This document shows, piece after piece, positions 1 to 6,098 of a DNA stretch of 8,043 nt. The notes beneath the pieces were generated by a model that saw only the letters and a program-made list of their open reading frames with translations, made no database searches and was not told the DNA's origin. The stretch is from contig JALRFZ010000057.1 of the NCBI GenBank assembly GCA_023253615.1, positions 1 through 8,043 on the forward strand. Reading direction: 5' to 3'. The DNA is from Verrucomicrobiales bacterium. Its GTDB lineage: Bacteria > Verrucomicrobiota > Verrucomicrobiia > Verrucomicrobiales > DEV007. The first letter of the stretch is position 1. Every line of letters starts with the position of its first letter. A program made the translations under genes and the position numbers.

Positions 1-414
1 GATCTGCAGGTGGCGGTAATCGACGATATCGATGCGCAGCATGGGGATGTGCTCCTCACGGAGGACGTCGATTCCGCGGGGGTCGTCCACCATCACTCCG
101 AGGCGGCGGGCGGCGGCGAGCCGGACGTCGGCGGACTGGAGGCGGTTGAGCAGTCCGATGAGGGAGGAGTTCGGCGCTCCCATGCCGGTTTCGGGCAAGC
201 CGGGGTCGGCGACCGGTGTGCCAAAGGATCGAACCTGGACGAGGGAGATGGCACTGAAAAGCGGAGTGGCGTAAAGGAAGTAGGTGATTCCGGCGAGAAG
301 TCCGATACAGAGAACGACCAGCATGAGCCGGAGGTGCTTCGCGTAGCCGAAAAACTGAGCGACAAGACGCGAGGGATCGAATGCCGGAGGAGCCGCGGTC
401 GGGGATGCTTGCAT
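1..414 (-). CDS. Wzz/GumC-type polysaccharide chain-length/export protein, N-terminal part
   Basis: The reading frame begins at an ATG (complement of 412-414) and stays open for 138 codons to the left edge, so only the N-terminus is seen. Residues 1-27 are a cytoplasmic-type tail rich in Ala and Pro. Residues 28-48 (core LMLVVLCIGLLAGITYFLYA) form one membrane helix. After it comes the pattern usual for Wzz proteins: a Pro just past the helix, a beta-like stretch (FSAISLVQVRS), and a helical segment with LNRLQSADVRLAAARRLGV, resembling the family's 'S-x-x-V...L-x-V' region. Proteins of this family sit in the inner membrane with a large periplasmic domain and set polymer length or bridge to the outer-membrane export channel. 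It is the last visible gene of the minus-strand group, 78 bp after the PLDc_N-like gene. No in-frame start exists further upstream before the preceding stop. No Shine-Dalgarno site is seen; the leader reads GGTTCCTCCCG. A C-terminal tyrosine-kinase domain cannot be judged. Confidence 0.8.
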   Translation of the reverse strand, partial: MQASPTAAPPAFDPSRLVAQFFGYAKHLRLMLVVLCIGLLAGITYFLYATPLFSAISLVQVRSFGTPVADPGLPETGMGAPNSSLIGLLNRLQSADVRLAAARRLGVMVDDPRGIDVLREEHIPMLRIDIVDYRHLQI

Positions 415-456
415 CGGGAGGAACCAGGGAGGAGAAAGAGTGGGAGGGTGGACCCA

Positions 457-474
457 CCCCGGTGAAGCCCGGGG
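457..474. other. GC-rich hairpin between PLDc_N-like and Wzz-like genes
   Basis: CCCCGG (457-462) and CCGGGG (469-474) pair perfectly around the six-base loop TGAAGC. A second, overlapping small inverted repeat (GGGTG/CACCC, 446-459) lies beside it. Read on the minus strand it falls between the stop of the PLDc_N-like gene and the start of the Wzz-like gene. There is no T-run after it, so it is not a classical intrinsic terminator. It could attenuate or protect the mRNA between the two cistrons. Confidence 0.3.
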
Positions 475-492
475 CGGAGACGAAAAACAAAA

Positions 493-783
493 CTAGCGGC
501 CGGCGATTTTCCGGGCGGATCTGGGTGTGGCGAGGAGAGGTTTGAGGAAACTCCAGTTGCCCAGGAACAGGCACCGCAGAGCGTAGATTGCCAGACCGAG
601 CAGGGGGAGGCAGAGAATGAGCAGGAACCACAACACTTTGGCAAGCGTCCCGATGGGAAGGGAGCGGACGCTTGCAAACGCGGCAAAAAGCAGGAGGAGC
701 CAGACCAGGGCCAGGCCCCAATAGACTCCCGGATGCAGGGTGACCACCTCGAAGGTCAGGAATCGGAGGATGACTTCTTGCAT
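493..783 (-). CDS. Small PLDc_N-like two-helix membrane protein
   Basis: A 96-residue protein with two membrane helices: about residues 20-39 (VYWGLALVWLLLLFAAFA) and 49-70. The second helix reads KVLWFLLILCLPLLGLAIYAL. Its W52, P60, G63 and Y67 spacing matches the 'W...P..G...Y' signature of the PLDc_N (phospholipase D-nuclease N-terminal) family, small integral membrane segments of unknown biochemical role that are found alone or joined to cardiolipin-synthase-like domains. No HKD catalytic motif is present. The C-terminus is basic (KPLLATPRSARKIAGR) and probably cytoplasmic. I chose the ATG at 783; the frame also extends to a TTG at 879 (128 residues), but the added stretch is Ser/Pro-rich and shows no domain. 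Neither start has a good Shine-Dalgarno site. It lies between the ligase-like and Wzz-like genes on the same strand, so it may be an accessory of the polysaccharide membrane complex. That role is inference. Confidence 0.72.
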   Translation of the reverse strand: MQEVILRFLTFEVVTLHPGVYWGLALVWLLLLFAAFASVRSLPIGTLAKVLWFLLILCLPLLGLAIYALRCLFLGNWSFLKPLLATPRSARKIAGR

Positions 784-953
784 GGATGGAGGTAAGTGGA
801 GGGATTCGGAAAGAGTCGAAAGGAAAGGGGAAGGAGCAACGGAGACCTCAGAGTTTAAGATAGGCGGAGTGTCCCGCAAACGAAAACGGCGTCATCTCCG
901 GAAAGGTCGCTGGAGAACCAATCGGCCGATGGGGAGGAGAAGGAAGGGAGGCT

Positions 954-2456
954 TCAGAGGTTCTTGAGGATGTAATCCCAGGTCCAGAAGGTCAGCCAGG
1001 TCATTGCAAACGAGGTGGCGAGATCGAAGACCCCGAACCGGTTCCAGAGAGCCTTGATTTTTTCGGGGAACCGTAGCTCGGGAACGAAGGCCGGCTTTTC
1101 GTTGGAGGGGGGATCGACTGAGGCGGTCGCGGATGCCGCGGATGCCGCGGATGCCGTTGTCGGGAGAGTAACCGGGGCGGGCGCTTCCGCCGGACCGATC
1201 CCCGTCGCGGCGGGCGGAGCGGAGGAATCGTGCGCTTCCGGACCGGTGGAGCCCGATTCCGCGGTGGTGGTCCCGGTCGCGGCGAGCGCGGCCTCGTCGG
1301 CTTTGCGGAGCCGGTGCATGGCCGCGGAGGCGGCGATGATGAGAAAGTATTCGGTATGGTACTCCCGGTTGATCATCCAACCAGAGATGAGGTTGCCGAA
1401 GAGAAAGAGGAGAAGGACGCGACGACATCGTTCCTGCAACGGATCGTTCGTCCGGAAAAAGAGGGTCGAGTGCAGCGCGCACCACAGGGCCGCGAAATAG
1501 AAAAACAGACCGTAACGCCCGAGATCGGCCGCCACCTGGACATAGCTGGAATGGGTCGCCTTCGGGATGATCAGAGTACGGTTTCCCTCGCGCCAGGGGA
1601 TCATCGCGAGAAACTGCCGCCAACCCTCGCCCGTCGCCTTGTTTTTCGTGACGGTGCGGGCCATCTCCCAGGCCAGGAGGCGCCCCTGCACCCCCTCGTC
1701 CGCGCGGAGATTGTTCATTTCGCTCATCCGCGGCAGGAAACTCAGTGCGGAGACCCCGACGGTGAGGGCGCCGGCGACGGCGATCGCCTGGAGCCATCGT
1801 GGTTTTCCGAGAATGAGGGCGATCACCAGCAGGATCGCACCGACGAGGTAGCCCCCTTTCGACTGGGTCAGCCACGCGCAGTAGAAGACGGTCGCGGCAA
1901 TCAGGGGGAAACCGGCGGTCCGGGCCATTGGCGTCCCCTTCCAGAAGTAGAGAACGTATCCCGCCGGGATCGCCACCACGATGCTGTGGGCGAGGGCGTT
2001 CGGGTTGTTGTGCATGTAGGTGCCGAGGGAGAGACGGCCCATTTGCGTGTAAAGAAGTTTCTGCGCTCCCGTCGGGTCGATCCCGATCGTGCTGAGCACG
2101 CCAAAGAGGGCGAGGACGAAAAGCAGCACCGTCCAGACGCCGAGATATCGCCGCAAGCGTTCCCAACTGTTGACCGATTGGACGGTCAGGGCGTAGTAGG
2201 CGAGAAAAGGAAGCACGCCCATGATCGAGCCCCCGCCGTAGAAGAGGATGTATCCGAGATAGGCGAGCATCGCCCAGTCGTGAGGCGTCCGGGCGAAGCC
2301 GGGCAGGGGCGAGGGCCGCGAGCGGGCCGCGACAAGGGTGAGGAGCCATGCGCCGACCAGGGGTTTGACGATCTCAAAACCCGACAAACCCGGGACCCAA
2401 TCGTGCGGACGAAGGTAATAGATGGCTAGAAAGAGCAGGGAGAAGAAAAACTCCAT
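954..2456 (-). CDS. O-antigen ligase/Wzy-type membrane protein (WzyC superfamily)
   Basis: A 500-residue polytopic membrane protein with roughly ten to twelve helices within residues 1-385. It begins MEFFFSLLFLAIYYLRPHDW, the aromatic RP-x-[DQ/E]-W start common in exopolysaccharide-associated ligases. Family marks: TQSKGGYLVGAI (197-208, where many relatives have Arg at the Lys200 position), GRLLAWEMAR (258-267, Arg then Trp), and HSSYVQVAADLGRYGL (302-317), whose His302 aligns with the conserved periplasmic His of WaaL-type ligases. Such enzymes transfer or polymerise undecaprenyl-diphosphate-linked glycans at the periplasmic face of the inner membrane. Sequence alone does not separate ligase from polymerase. 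After the domain comes an unusual Ala/Ser/Thr/Pro linker (about 386-450), then a basic stretch and an extra C-terminal helix (about 478-496). The ATG at 2456 has a weak GAGGA three bases upstream. It is the first gene of the minus-strand group, followed by the PLDc_N-like gene after 170 bp. Confidence 0.88.
   Translation of the reverse strand: MEFFFSLLFLAIYYLRPHDWVPGLSGFEIVKPLVGAWLLTLVAARSRPSPLPGFARTPHDWAMLAYLGYILFYGGGSIMGVLPFLAYYALTVQSVNSWERLRRYLGVWTVLLFVLALFGVLSTIGIDPTGAQKLLYTQMGRLSLGTYMHNNPNALAHSIVVAIPAGYVLYFWKGTPMARTAGFPLIAATVFYCAWLTQSKGGYLVGAILLVIALILGKPRWLQAIAVAGALTVGVSALSFLPRMSEMNNLRADEGVQGRLLAWEMARTVTKNKATGEGWRQFLAMIPWREGNRTLIIPKATHSSYVQVAADLGRYGLFFYFAALWCALHSTLFFRTNDPLQERCRRVLLLFLFGNLISGWMINREYHTEYFLIIAASAAMHRLRKADEAALAATGTTTAESGSTGPEAHDSSAPPAATGIGPAEAPAPVTLPTTASAASAASATASVDPPSNEKPAFVPELRFPEKIKALWNRFGVFDLATSFAMTWLTFWTWDYILKNL
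1131..1156. repeat. 9-bp tandem repeat in the ligase gene (about 2.9 copies)
   Basis: The unit GGATGCCGC begins at 1131, 1140 and 1149; the third copy is complete except for its last base. On the minus strand it encodes a run of Ala-Ala-Ser/Ala-Ser-Ala triplets (about residues 434-442) in the low-complexity linker of the ligase-like protein. Because the unit is three codons long, copy-number change by slippage would lengthen or shorten the linker without breaking the frame. Confidence 0.85.
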
Positions 2457-2712
2457 CGGTCCTCGGGGAGACGTGCGGTCAGGGCACGCGGATCGGATTC
2501 ACCGGGGATGAGACCGTGGTTTCCGGATCTCCCGCGCGGCATCCGCAATCTACGCACATTGTCCCGGAGGGGAAGTCTTTTCCACCTTGAAAACCCACGA
2601 CGGTGAAACCGGCACTTTTCGGGAGAAGCCTTTTCCGCGGCTCTCTGGAAAGAGGGCCGGGAGGGAGGGCGGCGGCTCCGCCCGGCGGACCTTCCGTGAC
2701 GTGATCCTGTCT
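2457..2712. other. Divergent intergenic region upstream of the ligase operon and the sigma-54 promoter
   Basis: There is no credible gene here. On the minus strand, just before the ligase start, a small hairpin (CGTGC/GCACG, 2472-2488) would sit in the mRNA leader. On the plus strand, GGGCGG/CCGCCC (2667-2683) can form a six-base-pair stem; it has no T-run. No clear sigma-70 boxes could be assigned for the ligase operon. For the sigma-54 promoter at 2713, this is where an enhancer-binding protein would be expected to bind. Short inverted repeats are present (for example CGGT-GAA-ACCG, 2601-2610; CGGAT...ATCCG near 2530), but none is long enough to name as an operator. Confidence 0.5.
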
Positions 2713-2730
2713 TTGGCAGGAAAATTGCTT
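2713..2730 (+). promoter_or_regulatory. Sigma-54 (-24/-12) promoter of the amidotransferase gene
   Basis: The sequence TTGGCAGGAAAATTGCTT matches the known sigma-54 consensus TGGCACG-N4-TTGCW at all but one defined position (G instead of C after TGGCA). The invariant GG (2715-2716) and GC (2727-2728) are exactly 12 bases apart, as required for the -24 and -12 elements. Transcription would start near 2740 and leave about 79 bases of leader before the ATG at 2819. It faces the amidotransferase gene and lies in a true intergenic region. Sigma-54 promoters need an ATP-driven activator, so this gene is likely switched by a signal-dependent regulator. No such regulator is in the window. Confidence 0.8.
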
Positions 2731-2739
2731 GCCCCGACG

Positions 2740-2818
2740 GGTGTTTCATAGACAATCTTCTTCGAGTCCGGTTTGGTGGATCCTGGATCCCCCGGTTCCG
2801 GACGATTCTTGTATCAAA
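2740..2818 (+). other. Predicted 5' leader of the amidotransferase mRNA, with inverted and tandem repeats
   Basis: This is the stretch between the predicted sigma-54 start site and the ATG. GTCCGG (2766-2771) and CCGGAC (2798-2803) are perfect inverted repeats enclosing a tandem duplication TGGATCC-TGGATCC (2777-2790). The start codon is preceded by an A-rich TATCAAA and no Shine-Dalgarno site. The structure could influence translation or stability. It does not match a riboswitch I know. Confidence 0.4.
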
Positions 2819-4675
2819 ATGTGCGGCATTCTCGCCTGGTACTCCCCGGAACCGTCCGAAGACCGGCTGCTTCGCGTGACGGAGGCGACCCGTCGCATGG
2901 CTCATCGCGGTCCCGATGGGGAGGGCGTCTGGTTGAGCGGTCCCATCGCCCTCGGGCATCGCCGCCTCAGCATCCTCGACGCCGGTGGCGGACACCAGCC
3001 GATGGAGCGGGGTCGGGGACGTTTCGTTCTCACCTACAACGGCGAGATTTACAACTACCGCGAAATCGCCCGGGAACTCGCGGCCCGCGGTGCCGTTCTG
3101 CAAACGCGGTCCGACACCGAGGTGATCCTCGCCGCCTACGAGGAATGGGGCTCCGACTGCGTCCATCGCTTCGTCGGCATGTTTTCGTTCGCCCTTTGGG
3201 ACGCGGAAAAAGAGCTGCTTTGGGTGGTGCGCGACCGTCTCGGTGTCAAGCCTCTTTACTACACCACGGATGCGAAGGGGGGCTTTGCCTGCGCTTCCGG
3301 GATCGGACCGCTCTTCACGCTCGGCATCGCCCGGCCACAGCTCAACGAGGCGGGACTCGACGCCTATTTCACCCTCGGTTATGTCCCCGCACCCGAAACG
3401 CTCTTCCAAGGCATTCGCAAACTCGAGCCCGGCCACGAGCTGTTCATCGATCGAAGCGGAGTCGTGGAGCGCGTCTACTGGGATTGTGCCGCCGCCGCCG
3501 CCGAATCGTGGTCCGAGCAGGAATGTCTCGATCGTCTCGGACCCCTCCTCGAGGATGCGGTAAGCGGGTGTCTCGTCAGTGACGTGCCACTGGGTGCCTT
3601 TCTCAGCGGTGGACTCGACAGCAGCGCGATCGTCGCCCTCATGCATCGCTGCGGGGTGCGTCCCGTCCACACGTTGACCGCGGGCTTCGCTCGATCCGGC
3701 GAGACGTGCGAAAGCTCCTGGGCCGGTCTCGTCGCCCGCCATTTCGATTGCCGCCATGAGCTGGTCGACCTGCCTCCGGAAGATTTTCTCGATGGCATCG
3801 CCACGCTCGTGCGCCACACCGAGGAGCCACTCGTCGAGCCATCCGGGATCGCTCTCCATCAGCTCGCGAAACATGCCCGCCCGGAACTTGCCGTGATGCT
3901 CTCGGGCGAAGGTGCCGACGAGGTATTCGGAGGCTACGGGCTTTACCGGCGGATGCTCCGTCTCGGGCACCTGCGGCGCGTTTTGCCCCTCGGCGCCGGG
4001 GGGCTGCTGCGTCGCCTCTCGCGTGGCGGCAAGGACGCTTGGGTGAAATACGCCGATTGGTTCGACCTCCCGCTGGAGGAGAGTTACCGTGGTACCTCGG
4101 CCTTGCTTTCCGACGGCTTGCGCGAGCGTTTTTACGAGCCCGCGTTCAACGAAGCCCGGGGAACGTATCTGGAATCGACCTTCGCGCGGCATTTCGCGAG
4201 GGTTCCCTTGGAAGCCGGCCCCCTCGCACGCATGCTCTATGTCGATCGACGCACCTGGCTTGCCGACGACCTGCTCCTCAAGGCAGACAAGATGACGATG
4301 GCCGCATCGGTCGAGTTGCGGGTTCCCTTTCTCGATCACCGCGTCGTGGAGATGGCCGCGAGGCTTCCTTCGCGTCTTCTCATCCGGGGCCGGGAGGGGA
4401 AATGGATCTTGAGGCAGGCCATGGCCCGGGAACTTCCCCAACCGATCCTGCAAAGACGGAAAATGGGGTTCCCCGTTCCGGTGGGATCCTGGTTTTCGGG
4501 GCCTCTCCGCGAAACGCTCCGCGAACGGCTCCTCGAACACGACTCCCTCCCCTGGTTCCGGCGCCCGGCGATCGTGGACCTCATGGAGAACGACCGGGAC
4601 CGGACGGAAGGGAGAAACCGCCTTCTCATGGGACTTGTCGTGCTGGAGGAGTGGCGGAGACAGTTCGGAGTTTGA
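2819..4675 (+). CDS. asnB: AsnB-type glutamine-dependent amidotransferase (asparagine synthetase family) of a polysaccharide locus
   Basis: A 618-residue, full-length class II amidotransferase. Removal of Met exposes Cys2 (MCGIL), the glutaminase nucleophile. Glutamine-site residues are visible: R49 in HRRLS, N74-G75-E76 in YNGEIYNY, and D99 in SDTE. The synthetase half has the ATP pyrophosphate loop SGGLDSS (263-269), SGEGADEVFGGY (362-373), and DKMTMAASVELRVPFLDH (490-507). Glutamine ammonia is tunnelled to an acyl-adenylate, in AsnB that of aspartate. In surface-polysaccharide loci, close relatives (including the exosortase-associated amidotransferases) are thought to amidate another carboxylate, possibly a sugar acid; the true acceptor here is unknown. 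The ATG at 2819 is fixed by the Cys2 requirement, although the frame is open upstream. It is a single-gene unit: a sigma-54 promoter precedes it and a terminator-like hairpin follows, and both flanking genes run on the opposite strand. All key residues are intact. Confidence 0.93.
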   Translation: MCGILAWYSPEPSEDRLLRVTEATRRMAHRGPDGEGVWLSGPIALGHRRLSILDAGGGHQPMERGRGRFVLTYNGEIYNYREIARELAARGAVLQTRSDTEVILAAYEEWGSDCVHRFVGMFSFALWDAEKELLWVVRDRLGVKPLYYTTDAKGGFACASGIGPLFTLGIARPQLNEAGLDAYFTLGYVPAPETLFQGIRKLEPGHELFIDRSGVVERVYWDCAAAAAESWSEQECLDRLGPLLEDAVSGCLVSDVPLGAFLSGGLDSSAIVALMHRCGVRPVHTLTAGFARSGETCESSWAGLVARHFDCRHELVDLPPEDFLDGIATLVRHTEEPLVEPSGIALHQLAKHARPELAVMLSGEGADEVFGGYGLYRRMLRLGHLRRVLPLGAGGLLRRLSRGGKDAWVKYADWFDLPLEESYRGTSALLSDGLRERFYEPAFNEARGTYLESTFARHFARVPLEAGPLARMLYVDRRTWLADDLLLKADKMTMAASVELRVPFLDHRVVEMAARLPSRLLIRGREGKWILRQAMARELPQPILQRRKMGFPVPVGSWFSGPLRETLRERLLEHDSLPWFRRPAIVDLMENDRDRTEGRNRLLMGLVVLEEWRRQFGV

Positions 4676-4746
4676 ACCGCCCGTTGCCCCCGGACTCGAG
4701 CGCGCGACTTCGCGGGGCGTGCGACAAGATCCTCAGGGTGTGTTCG

Positions 4747-4769
4747 AAAACCGGGAAGGGCGCGGTTTT
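4747..4769. terminator. Candidate bidirectional terminator between convergent genes
   Basis: AAAACCG (4747-4753) and CGGTTTT (4763-4769) form a perfect seven-base-pair stem with the nine-base loop GGAAGGGCG. The A-run on one side and T-run on the other would give a U-tract in transcripts from either direction. It lies 71 bases after the amidotransferase stop and about 170 bases beyond the GT4 stop. The short stem and T-run within the stem make this a modest candidate. Confidence 0.45.
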
Positions 4770-4818
4770 GGCGGGGGGATCGGAAAGTCGGGCTCGCAAG
4801 TGGGACGGGGGAGGGACG

Positions 4819-4847
4819 AACGCGGCCCTTTTCCGCACGGCCGCGTT
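4819..4847. terminator. Strong GC hairpin between convergent genes, possible terminator
   Basis: AACGCGGCC (4819-4827) and GGCCGCGTT (4839-4847) are a perfect nine-base-pair inverted repeat around an 11-base loop (4828-4838). It sits in the 265-bp gap between the 3' ends of the amidotransferase and GT4 genes, where a shared terminator or mRNA 3'-end barrier is expected. There is no T-run next to the stem, so classical intrinsic termination is uncertain. No gene is seen in the rest of this gap. Confidence 0.4.
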
Positions 4848-4940
4848 GCTCCTCGCGCACGGAGGGAGCGCTCGCCCGTCGTGCCTTGCCGGACGGAAAA
4901 ACGGCTCGATTCTCAATACACCCCGGTTTTCGACCAAACC

Positions 4941-6098
4941 CTACGGCTCGGACGAGGCCAGATCGAAAAAATCCTTCACCCGATCGCGGATGTCGAAGCG
5001 GCCGCGGATCCAATCCGGTCCGTTCGACGCCAGTTCACGCCGGAGCCGGTGATCCACCTTCAGCCGGAGGATCGCGTCTGCAAGCGCGGCCGGATCTTCG
5101 GTCGGCACCAGCAGTCCCGTCCTGCCGTCGGCGACGACTTCCGGGACGCCTCCGACGGCAGTGGCGATCACCGGGACCCCGAGGAGTTGTGCCTCGGCGA
5201 TGGAGAGGCCGAAGGATTCCGCGCGGGAGGCGCTGACATAGACGTCGGCGGCCACGAAGGCCTCGTAAGGGAAGTTTTCCAGAAAGCCGAGGAAATGCAC
5301 CTGTTCCGCGACGCCAAGCGTCGCGGCCAGGGCGCGGTATTCGGCGGCGTCCCCCCCGCCGATCAGGATCAAGGCGACGCCCTGGTGCGAATGCTTCACG
5401 ATCCGCAAAGCCCGCAACAAGACGTCGATTCCCTTGCGATGGATCATCGACCCCATGAAGAAGAGGACGAAACGGTCTTCAGGGATGCCCAGATCCTCAC
5501 GGAGATTCCGGGTAACGCCCGCGCGGGTGTAGTTCCGGATCTCGATGCCGTTGTAGATCACGTCCATCGGCGTCCGGATGTGATGGTGTTCGAGAAAATG
5601 CCGGTTTGCTTCCGAGACGCAGATGACCCGATCGACGAACGAGGTCAGGAGCCGGAGCTTCGACAAATGCAGGTGGCGGAACTTGAGGTCCGCCACCGGG
5701 CGGATCTCGCCGTGGTAATGAAAGAGGCATCGGATCCCCCGCTTGCGGAGACGCCGGAAGAGTCCGGCGAAATTCAGGGACGTGCAAAAGTGGAAATTCA
5801 CGAACCCGGGTCGGATTTGTTCGGCGAGATCCAACAGGGAACGATTGAAGGTGAGCGTGTTCCACGGCAGTGGGAGGACGTGCAGGGTGGCTCCCAGGGC
5901 CCGGAGTTTTTCCGCGATCCCGGGGTGGGAGATTCTCGTGAAGACGAAATCGATCCGCTGATTCCTCCGGGCCGCCTCGGCGGCCAGCTCGAGAAACAGA
6001 TCGGTGGAGCCGCATTCTTTTTGGAGATGGAAGAGAAGGACGACCAAGACCCCGGGAGAGGGTGCGGCGGTTGCCGGGAAATCGGTTGACGGGTGCAT
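4941..6098 (-). CDS. Glycosyltransferase family 4 (GT-B fold)
   Basis: A 385-residue cytoplasmic glycosyltransferase, usual length for GT4. The N-terminal acceptor-side domain starts around VLVVLLFHLQKECGSTDLFLELA (residues 17-39); its lead strand and helix resemble GT4, but the common Gly-Gly loop is replaced by KECGSTD. The donor half has GSMIHRKGIDVLLRA (216-230, with R221 and K222 in the phosphate-binding place), GGGDAAEYRALAATLG (247-262), and the E-x7-E motif (E294...E302) within SRAESFGLSIAEAQLLGVPV, followed by GGVPEVV and DGRTGLLVP. The family is retaining and uses nucleotide sugars; donor and acceptor cannot be told. I chose the ATG at 6098; the frame continues to a GTG at 6158 (405 residues), but the extra 20 residues do not fit the fold. 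No Shine-Dalgarno site precedes the ATG; the leader ends GTTTCCTC. It converges on the amidotransferase gene and diverges from the GT2 gene. Confidence 0.92.
   Translation of the reverse strand: MHPSTDFPATAAPSPGVLVVLLFHLQKECGSTDLFLELAAEAARRNQRIDFVFTRISHPGIAEKLRALGATLHVLPLPWNTLTFNRSLLDLAEQIRPGFVNFHFCTSLNFAGLFRRLRKRGIRCLFHYHGEIRPVADLKFRHLHLSKLRLLTSFVDRVICVSEANRHFLEHHHIRTPMDVIYNGIEIRNYTRAGVTRNLREDLGIPEDRFVLFFMGSMIHRKGIDVLLRALRIVKHSHQGVALILIGGGDAAEYRALAATLGVAEQVHFLGFLENFPYEAFVAADVYVSASRAESFGLSIAEAQLLGVPVIATAVGGVPEVVADGRTGLLVPTEDPAALADAILRLKVDHRLRRELASNGPDWIRGRFDIRDRVKDFFDLASSEP

Noticed and set aside
763..782. GG and TTGC with sigma-54 spacing on the plus strand near the PLDc_N-like start
   Set aside because: Only the GG and TTGC match, the rest of the consensus is absent, and no plus-strand gene follows.
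921..930. Ten-base palindrome ATCGGCCGAT downstream of the ligase stop
   Set aside because: It is short, has no loop or T-run for a terminator, and single palindromes of this size are expected in GC-rich DNA.
1230..2429. Open frame of about 400 codons on the plus strand opposite the ligase gene
   Set aside because: It is a charged, low-information translation with no domain; the opposite strand encodes an obvious polytopic membrane protein.
2729..2818. Upstream in-frame extension of the amidotransferase
   Set aside because: The family needs Cys as residue 2, which fixes the start at 2819; the extension also overlaps the predicted sigma-54 promoter and leader.
2426..4540. Long open frame of about 700 codons on the minus strand opposite the amidotransferase gene
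   Set aside because: It is rich in Arg, Gly, Glu and Pro without domain patterns, and it overlaps a gene with all catalytic motifs. Long antisense frames are common in GC-rich genes.
4635..6089. Open frame of about 480 codons on the plus strand opposite the GT4 gene
   Set aside because: The composition is that of an antisense shadow (rich in Asp, Glu, Gly, Arg), and the GT4 motifs on the minus strand are unambiguous.
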